33,709 nt of DNA, taken from the NCBI GenBank assembly GCA_045596605.1, contig JAZOCR010000047.1:1-33709 (forward strand), written 5' to 3'. Each line of letters opens with the position of its first letter. Position 1 is the first letter of the stretch. Shown piece after piece: positions 28,221 through 33,709 of the stretch. A program made the position numbers and the translations under genes. The DNA is from SIG622 sp045596605 (GTDB taxonomy: Bacteria; Bacillota; Clostridia; Oscillospirales; CAG-382). The notes beneath the pieces were generated by a model. It saw only the letters and a list, made by a program, of their open reading frames with translations, was not told the origin of the DNA and searched no databases.

Positions 28221-28601
28221 CTAACCTATTATATAATCAATGCCGCCGGAATGCTTGGCAGGCTCAAGCACGACACGGTTTGGAAGACATACCGCACCGC
28301 CACCGTTTTGGCCAACGCCGTGCATTTTAGTGCATACCTTATCGGGACAATCTGAGTCTGCAATATAGGCTTTGCCCTTTTCAATCTTTATTATCACACC
28401 GCCAACGGCAATTTCCTCTGAGTCCTTTGAAAGCGGTAATACGGAAATCTCCTGCGTATCAAGAAGTATGCGTACGTATTTGTTTTCTCCGTCTGCTTTT
28501 GAAACAGCTACATATATTATGGAAGCGGCAAAAAGCAAAAGCACGAGAAAAATACAAGCCACAGCGTCAAAAGCGTACACTTTTTTTGTAAATTTCCTCA
28601 T
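28221..28601 (-). CDS. NusG domain II-containing membrane-anchored protein (EetA-like)
   Basis: The 126 residues have an N-terminal membrane helix (about residues 11-32) and an outside NusG-II beta domain. The domain carries the conserved DSDCPDKVCTKMHGVGQNGG and AVCLPNRVVLEP, with three cysteines (DCPDKVC and VCLPN) in the usual spacing. Its function is unproven; in Listeria-type extracellular electron transfer the homologue EetA works with EetB and ApbE. The start overlaps the preceding hydrolase gene in an ATGA, so the whole set is translationally coupled. Confidence 0.88.
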   Translation of the reverse strand: MRKFTKKVYAFDAVACIFLVLLLFAASIIYVAVSKADGENKYVRILLDTQEISVLPLSKDSEEIAVGGVIIKIEKGKAYIADSDCPDKVCTKMHGVGQNGGGAVCLPNRVVLEPAKHSGGIDYIIG

Positions 28602-29236
28602 CTTTCAAGAAACCTCGGTTGCAGATAGTAGTTATTGAGCTTTTCCCGTGAAAGTGTCGTTTCAGGACCGTGACCGGAATAGAGCGTGTAATCTCCGTCG
28701 AGTTTTGTAATTTTTTTAAGGGAATTTACAATTTCCGCTCCGTTTCCGCCGGGGAAATCTATTCTTCCGATACTACCGGCAAAAATTGTGTCACCCACAA
28801 AAATTATGTCCTCACATATATAAAGACAGCTTCCCGGTGTGTGTCCCGGGGTGGACATCACTTTTACCTTTGCGCCTCCCACATCTATCACGTCGCCGTC
28901 TGAAAGAGCAGTAACAGATATATCCTTGTCAAGGCTGTATTCTATGCCTGTTGCAAAGACTGAAAGATTTACACTTGCATCGTAAAGCGCAGTAAGGTCA
29001 TCTTTATGAATCATAACTTTTGCTCCTGTCAGCGCACACAGCTCGTTTACCGCCATTATGTGGTCGAAGTGTCCGTGAGTAAGCAGAATTTTCTCTATTT
29101 TTAGTCCCTCATTTTTGGCTGTCTTGCATATTCTTTCGGCGTCTGCACCGGGGTCAATTACTGCGCAGATATTTCCACTGCATAAGATATAACAGTTTGC
29201 TTCTCTGTGATTTGGATAAATGGGTATCACTCGCAT
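28598..29236 (-). CDS. MBL-fold metallo-hydrolase (glyoxalase II-like)
   Basis: This binuclear-zinc hydrolase has 212 residues. THGHFDH (His54, His56, Asp58, His59), the downstream His in STPGHTPGS, the bridging Asp in FVGDTIFAGSIGR and the last His in YSGHGPET are all present. It resembles the short YcbL/GloB-like proteins that may hydrolyse S-lactoylglutathione or other thioesters; the substrate is uncertain. AAGGAG upstream supports the ATG. It leads the coupled eetA-eetB-apbE set, although such genes are commonly found as independent neighbours. Confidence 0.9.
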   Translation of the reverse strand: MRVIPIYPNHREANCYILCSGNICAVIDPGADAERICKTAKNEGLKIEKILLTHGHFDHIMAVNELCALTGAKVMIHKDDLTALYDASVNLSVFATGIEYSLDKDISVTALSDGDVIDVGGAKVKVMSTPGHTPGSCLYICEDIIFVGDTIFAGSIGRIDFPGGNGAEIVNSLKKITKLDGDYTLYSGHGPETTLSREKLNNYYLQPRFLER

Positions 29237-29266
29237 AACGTTCTCCTTATAGAGATTTTAAAAAAT

Positions 29267-29295
29267 GGGCTCGGAGATATTTTACTGCCGAGCCC
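29267..29295 (-). terminator. valS terminator
   Basis: On the minus strand GGGCTCGG (29288-29295) pairs with CCGAGCCC (29267-29274) and is followed by ATTTTTTAAAAT. Confidence 0.88.
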
Positions 29296-29303
29296 GCACT
29301 TAT

Positions 29304-31922
29304 TTAAAGATTTGCTATCATTTCCTCGATGTTCTTAAGCTGTGCAGAATACTTTTCGAGCTTTTCGCGCTCGAGTGCTACAACCTTTTCGGGAGCCTTT
29401 GCCGTAAATTCGGGATTTCCTAGCTTCTTTTCAAGACGCTCAATTTCCTTCATTGCGGTTTCCTTTTCCTTTGTAAGTCTTGCTCTTTCCTTGTCGGTGT
29501 CAATAATATCACTCATAGGAATAAAGAACTTCGCACTGTCAGTACCAATGCTTACCGCCTTGTCGTCTTCACAAGAGTCTGCAAACACAACGTCTGAAGC
29601 ACTTGCAAGCTTCTGGAAGAATACGCTTGTGTCGTCGTTGAATGCATCCTTTGCGTCAGTAACTATAATAAGAGTTGCTTTCTTTGTCGGAGGTACGTTC
29701 ATTTCTGCTCTGCGGTTTCTTATAGCACGGATAGCGTCGATAATCTTATCCATAGCCTTTTCTTCTGCCGCAAAGGAAAGCTTTTCGTCATATACCGGCC
29801 ATTCGGATACAATGATGGGGCTTTCAGACAGCGCAAGTGTCTGCCAGATTTCTTCTGAAATGAAAGGCATAAAGGGATGAAGAAGCTTAAGAGTATTTGA
29901 AAGAACGTATGCAAGAACGCTCTGTGCACGCTTGTTTGTATCAGTACCCTTTTCAAAAAGTCTCGGCTTTACAAGCTCGATGTACCAGTCGCAGAAGTAG
30001 TCCCAGATAAAGTCGTAAAGCTTCTTTGCTGCAACGCCAAGTTCAAAGTTGTCAAGGTTTGCAGTGATTTCACGAACTGTATCGTTGTAAAGGGAAAGAA
30101 TCCACTTGTCCTCAAGCTCAAGCTTTTCGGGAATTTCAGCCTTTGTGTCGTCGTCGAGATTAAGAAGAACGAATCTTGCCGCATTCCATATTTTGTTTGC
30201 AAAGGCACGGGAAGCATCCATCTTCTTGTAGGAGAATCTCATATCGTTTCCGGGAGAGTTTCCTGTAACAAGAGTAAATCTCAATGCATCTGCACCGTAG
30301 GTGTCAATAACTTCGAGAGGGTCAATACCGTTTCCAAGTGACTTTGACATCTTTCTGCCCTGCTCATCACGTACAAGACCGTGAATAAATACGTGGCTGA
30401 AAGGCTCTTTTCCTGTGTGCTCGAGACCTGAGAATACCATTCTCGCAACCCAGAAGAATATAATATCGTAGCCTGTAACAAGTGTGTTTGTGGGATAGTA
30501 GTACTTAAGGTCGTCCGTGTTCTTCGGCCATCCGAGAGTTGAGAAGGGCCAGAGAGCAGAGGAGAACCAGGTGTCAAGTACGTCTTCCTCCTGACGAAGA
30601 GGTGCACCGCACTTTGTACAGGTATCCATATGTGTCTTTGAAACGAACATCTCACCGCACTTGTCGCAGTAGTAAGCGGGAATTCTGTGTCCCCACCAGA
30701 GCTGACGGGAAATACACCAGTCGTGTACGTTTTCCATCCAGTTTGTATATGTTTTTGAGAATCTTTCGGGAACGAACTTAACAGTACCGTTGTTTACAAC
30801 TTCAAGAGCCGGCTTTGCAAGAGGCTCCATCTTTACGAACCACTGATTTGAGGTCATAGGCTCAACGGTGGTCTTACATCTGTAACAAGTACCAACGTTG
30901 TGAGAGTAGTCCTCAATTTTTATAAGCTGACCGAGCTCTTTCAGTTCTTCAACCATAGCCTTGCGACATTCGTATCTGTCCATGCCCTCGTATTTTCCGG
31001 CGTGAGCGTTCATTGTGGCATCGTCGTTCATAACCTTGATTTGTTCAAGACCGTGACGCTGACCAACGAGGAAGTCGTTGGGGTCGTGGGCGGGAGTAAT
31101 CTTAACACAGCCTGTACCGAAGTCCTTTTCAACGTACTCATCGGCAATAATCGGAATTTCTCTGCCTACAAGAGGAAGGATAAGTGTCTTTCCTACAAGG
31201 TGTGCGAATCTTTCATCCTCCGGATTTACCGCAACTGCAGTATCACCGAAAAGTGTTTCCGGTCTTGTGGTTGCAACAGTAAGGTATTCGTCGCTGTCCT
31301 TAACGGGATACTTGATGTACCAGAATGCGCCTGCTTGCTCGGAGTATTCAACCTCTGCATCGGAAAGGGCAGTAGCACAGTGAGGACACCAGTTGATAAT
31401 TCTGTTTCCTCTGTAAATAAGTCCCTTTTCGTAAAGGTTTACGAATACTTCCTTAACTGCCTCGGAACAGCCCTCGTCCATTGTAAAGCGTTCTCTTGTC
31501 CAGTCGCAGGAGCAGCCGAGCTTCTTGAGCTGACTTATAATTCTGTCACCGTATTTATTTTTCCAGTCCCATACTCTTTCAAGGAACTTTTCACGGCCAA
31601 GGTCGTATCTTGTAAGACCTTCCTCCTTGCGAAGATTTTCTTCAACCTTAATCTGAGTAGCAATACCTGCGTGGTCAGTGCCGGGCACCCAGAGAGCATC
31701 GTAGCCCGAAAGACGCTTATAACGGATAAGAATATCCTGAAGAGTTTCGTCAAGGGCGTGACCCATATGAAGCTGACCTGTTACGTTTGGCGGGGGAATA
31801 ACTATTGAATAAGGCTTACCCTTCTTTCCTGTGGGAATGAAGTAACCTCCGTCCGTCCACATTTTGTAAATTCTGTCTTCGGCACCGTGAGGGTTATACT
31901 GTTTTTCCAGTTCCTTTGGCAT
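29304..31922 (-). CDS. valS: valyl-tRNA synthetase
   Basis: This class I aminoacyl-tRNA synthetase charges tRNA-Val and edits threonine. The 872 residues are standard. PPPNVTGQLHMGHALDET (His-Met-Gly-His at 52-55) is the first signature, and GRKMSKSLGNG (about 520-530) is the second. WCISRQLWWGHRIPAYYC and a zinc-like CDKCGEMF ... CTKCGAP stretch lie between them. Residues after about 800 form the C-terminal coiled-coil arm (ERLEKKLGNPEFTAKAPEKV). It follows the DUF1015 gene by 26 bases, so it seems to be transcribed with it; no T-box leader is present in this short gap, which is unusual for a Firmicute valS. Confidence 0.97.
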   Translation of the reverse strand: MPKELEKQYNPHGAEDRIYKMWTDGGYFIPTGKKGKPYSIVIPPPNVTGQLHMGHALDETLQDILIRYKRLSGYDALWVPGTDHAGIATQIKVEENLRKEEGLTRYDLGREKFLERVWDWKNKYGDRIISQLKKLGCSCDWTRERFTMDEGCSEAVKEVFVNLYEKGLIYRGNRIINWCPHCATALSDAEVEYSEQAGAFWYIKYPVKDSDEYLTVATTRPETLFGDTAVAVNPEDERFAHLVGKTLILPLVGREIPIIADEYVEKDFGTGCVKITPAHDPNDFLVGQRHGLEQIKVMNDDATMNAHAGKYEGMDRYECRKAMVEELKELGQLIKIEDYSHNVGTCYRCKTTVEPMTSNQWFVKMEPLAKPALEVVNNGTVKFVPERFSKTYTNWMENVHDWCISRQLWWGHRIPAYYCDKCGEMFVSKTHMDTCTKCGAPLRQEEDVLDTWFSSALWPFSTLGWPKNTDDLKYYYPTNTLVTGYDIIFFWVARMVFSGLEHTGKEPFSHVFIHGLVRDEQGRKMSKSLGNGIDPLEVIDTYGADALRFTLVTGNSPGNDMRFSYKKMDASRAFANKIWNAARFVLLNLDDDTKAEIPEKLELEDKWILSLYNDTVREITANLDNFELGVAAKKLYDFIWDYFCDWYIELVKPRLFEKGTDTNKRAQSVLAYVLSNTLKLLHPFMPFISEEIWQTLALSESPIIVSEWPVYDEKLSFAAEEKAMDKIIDAIRAIRNRRAEMNVPPTKKATLIIVTDAKDAFNDDTSVFFQKLASASDVVFADSCEDDKAVSIGTDSAKFFIPMSDIIDTDKERARLTKEKETAMKEIERLEKKLGNPEFTAKAPEKVVALEREKLEKYSAQLKNIEEMIANL

Positions 31923-31948
31923 TTTTATATCTCCTTAAATTGTGTAAT

Positions 31949-33235
31949 TTACTTTTCGATTTTGTTCATCACAAGTCCGGTAATGAGCTTGGGATAGAAA
32001 TAGGTTGATTTCTGTGGCATCTTTTCGCCTGCGCTCGCAACGTCCTTTATCTGACGTACCTTTGTGGAGTTAAGCAGGAAGCTGCAGTTGTATGCACCGC
32101 TCTTTACCTTTGCAATGGCTTCATCGTAATCTCTTGTGTAGTTGAGATTTATCTGATTTGCCATATTTTCCTTGTCTACTCCGAAAATCTTCTCGAGAGT
32201 AAGACTGTGAAGCACAGATACGTCAAGACCTCTGTAAGCATCGGATTTTCCGGGAAGCATTTCGTTAAGGGCATTTTTTGCTTCCTCTGTTTCCTTCATA
32301 ATGAGAAGGTAAGCCCCCTCACCGTCATAGTATCCGAATGCATTCTTATCTGCGTTTGCGAGAAGCTCTTTTTCAAGACACTTTTCGCAGCCGACCTTTT
32401 TAACGTCAAAGTATCTCTCCATTTCACAAAGAGCTTTTTTGCTGTCAAAGCTTTTAAGTCCCTTAACCATTCTGTGAGTGGGGAATACCACAAGACCCTC
32501 GTGGTCGATATCCGCAAGGAACATCATACAGTAGTTACCGTCGTGGTTTTCGTCCTTTATAATACCGTCGTCTATAAGCTTCTTTTTGAAGTTAAGCGCA
32601 GTTTCATATCTGTGATGACCGTCGGCAATATATAGCTTCTTGTCAGCGAATGCCTTTTCAATGAACGCAATTTCAGCCTCGTCATATACACACCAGAGTC
32701 TCTGAACTATGCCCTCATAATCGGTAAATTCAACGTCCGGCTTTCCGCTTGACAGTGCGTCGATTTTGCTTCTTATTATTCTTTCCTCATCGGTGTACAT
32801 AGAGTAAATTGCCGAGAAGTTGCAGAATGTGGTACTCATAAGATTGAATCTGTCAGCCTTTGCCTTTGAAAGGGTTTCCTCGTGGGGAAGAACTATGCCT
32901 TCCGAAAACTCACAAAGCTTTACTCTCGTGTAAACGCCTTTGACCTTTTTTCTCTCGCCAAGGGCGGTGAATTCTTCCTCGTATATGTAAAGACCTGCTT
33001 TTTCGTCCTTTGCAAGTATGCCCTTGTCAAGCATATCGCAAAGAGCTTTAGCCGCATCTTCGTAAGGGGTGTCACCTTTCGGAAGTTCAAGCTTTACAAG
33101 ATTGTTTTCGCTTTTTGAAAGAAGACTGAGTCTTTCTTCTTCGCTTATAATATCGTAAGGGGGACATACGCAAAGTGAAATATCTCCTGCCTTGTCCGTA
33201 TATCTAAGAGCCTTAAAGGCTTTTATTTCTGCCAT
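31949..33235 (-). CDS. DUF1015 family protein (SerK-like kinase fold)
   Basis: Members resemble the ParB/SerK superfamily, in which an archaeal relative phosphorylates free L-serine; the bacterial role is unproven. The N-terminal KAFKALRYT...CVCPPYDIISEEER (about residues 4-35) is the hallmark, followed by VLPHEETLSKAKADR and FIADGHHRYETALNF-like ADGHHRYET (near 215), which carries the conserved His/Arg/Tyr set. The 428 residues fit the family. The ATG at 33235 is chosen since GGGAG eight bases upstream overlaps the earlier ATG. It has its own promoter and is the probable lead gene of a two-gene unit with valS. Confidence 0.9.
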   Translation of the reverse strand: MAEIKAFKALRYTDKAGDISLCVCPPYDIISEEERLSLLSKSENNLVKLELPKGDTPYEDAAKALCDMLDKGILAKDEKAGLYIYEEEFTALGERKKVKGVYTRVKLCEFSEGIVLPHEETLSKAKADRFNLMSTTFCNFSAIYSMYTDEERIIRSKIDALSSGKPDVEFTDYEGIVQRLWCVYDEAEIAFIEKAFADKKLYIADGHHRYETALNFKKKLIDDGIIKDENHDGNYCMMFLADIDHEGLVVFPTHRMVKGLKSFDSKKALCEMERYFDVKKVGCEKCLEKELLANADKNAFGYYDGEGAYLLIMKETEEAKNALNEMLPGKSDAYRGLDVSVLHSLTLEKIFGVDKENMANQINLNYTRDYDEAIAKVKSGAYNCSFLLNSTKVRQIKDVASAGEKMPQKSTYFYPKLITGLVMNKIEK

Positions 33236-33277
33236 AGAAAATTCTCCCATTTAATATAAAATGAACATAGATATCAT

Positions 33278-33306
33278 ATTGTATCACAAATTCGGGGGAA
33301 TTGCAA
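33278..33306 (-). promoter_or_regulatory. sigma-A promoter of DUF1015-valS
   Basis: On the minus strand TTGCAA (33301-33306), 17-nt spacer, TACAAT (33278-33283). Confidence 0.65.
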
Positions 33307-33441
33307 GTGTTAAAGTAAATATTTTTTATATATAAAAGGAAATAACCGTAAATTTTGATCGTTGATTTTCCACTGTTTCTTGTATAGTCTATATAATCAC
33401 ACCGGTTTGTAAATTTATGTCCACCATTTTTGAAAAATCTA

Positions 33442-33470
33442 TTGAAAATTGCAATAGTTTGTTGTATAAT
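33442..33470 (+). promoter_or_regulatory. sigma-A promoter of the terminal gene
   Basis: TTGAAA (33442-33447), 17-nt spacer, TATAAT (33465-33470). Confidence 0.75.
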
Positions 33471-33476
33471 ACAATA

Positions 33477-33682
33477 CAGTAAATGTCATTTCGAGAGAAG
33501 ACCTTTATAAATGAGGATTAACCACTTCTTTAAATCAAGGGCGCTTATCTTGAAGCTGTGATTGTAAAACACTGTATGGTGGGTGTTGGTATTTGGGAGA
33601 TGCTGTTTAATTTTCTAAAATAACTGAATTACAATTTTGACAATTATTCATTAATTAAAAGACCACACAAGGGAGTAAAATA
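33477..33682 (+). other. long 5' leader of the terminal gene
   Basis: About 205 nt without an ORF separate the promoter from the ATG at 33683. I find no recognisable riboswitch consensus or strong hairpin, only modest short pairings. The 33307-33441 part upstream is AT-rich, and I see nothing in it. Confidence 0.5.
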
Positions 33683-33709
33683 ATGTTGAACAACAAGAAA
33701 AGTTTTGTA
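33683..33709 (+). CDS. start of an unidentified gene (3' partial)
   Basis: ATG follows GGGAG with a proper spacing and opens MLNNKKSFV, running off the window. Basic residues at the very N-terminus could begin a signal peptide, but only nine codons are visible. Confidence 0.5.

Noticed and set aside
30900..31808. Plus-strand 302-codon frame
   Set aside because: It is antisense to valS, whose protein is unmistakable; codon structure of the reverse frame explains its length.

Overview
This window is most likely a chromosomal segment of a low-to-medium GC anaerobic Firmicute of the class Clostridia, probably a gut Oscillospirales-type lineage. That is inferred from sigma-A promoters with 17-nt spacers, strong GGAGG-type ribosome binding sites, SOS boxes of the Bacillus/Clostridium type, a glycyl-radical activase, ECF-type vitamin transporters (QueT, BioY) and an extracellular-electron-transfer-like gene set. 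No rRNA or plasmid replication gene is present.

Layout. 1-1300: 3' part of a surface protein with a long Ala/Glu/Lys helix and a C-terminal membrane anchor. 1366-3208 (minus): tsaB-hpt-mscL. 3307-9304 (minus): a 1654-residue protein that looks like a full-length but catalytically degenerate SF1 helicase/nuclease of the DUF4011 type, followed closely by mreB. 9305-9643: two plus-strand promoters and one minus-strand promoter. 9644-11014 (plus): a small unknown gene and a TIM-barrel sugar-phosphate isomerase-like gene. 11080-13225 (minus): an OmpR-type response regulator and its histidine kinase. 13354-13920 (minus): queT behind a candidate preQ1-type pseudoknot leader. 13921-14661: no protein gene, but a palindromic repeat element and a strongly predicted structured small RNA (6S-like) with its own promoter and terminator. 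14662-16611 (minus): acyl carrier protein and acyl-AMP ligase. 16845-17711 (plus): an orphan glycyl-radical-enzyme activase. 17894-18099: two tRNA-Ser genes on one promoter.

18200-23590 is accessory in character. It holds small membrane proteins, a truncated ABC-permease-like gene, a TM2 protein, and a minus-strand phage-derived unit made of a tail-fibre/baseplate protein, two overlooked mini-ORFs and a solo PucR-type helix-turn-helix. The phage-derived unit is driven by a consensus promoter that abuts a perfect GAACATATGTTC SOS box.

23771-33250 returns to household functions: bioY and birA, divergent; an unknown gene divergent from a Cro/CI-type regulator, with both promoters sharing one -35 heptamer; a tightly overlapping set of MBL hydrolase, eetA-like, eetB-like and apbE genes; then valS and a DUF1015 (SerK-like) gene. 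The window ends at the first codons of another plus-strand gene with a leader of about 200 nt.

The most unusual elements are the apparent pseudo-helicase next to mreB, the SOS-box-controlled lone tail-fibre unit, the unassigned structured RNA at 14287-14503, and the queT leader.
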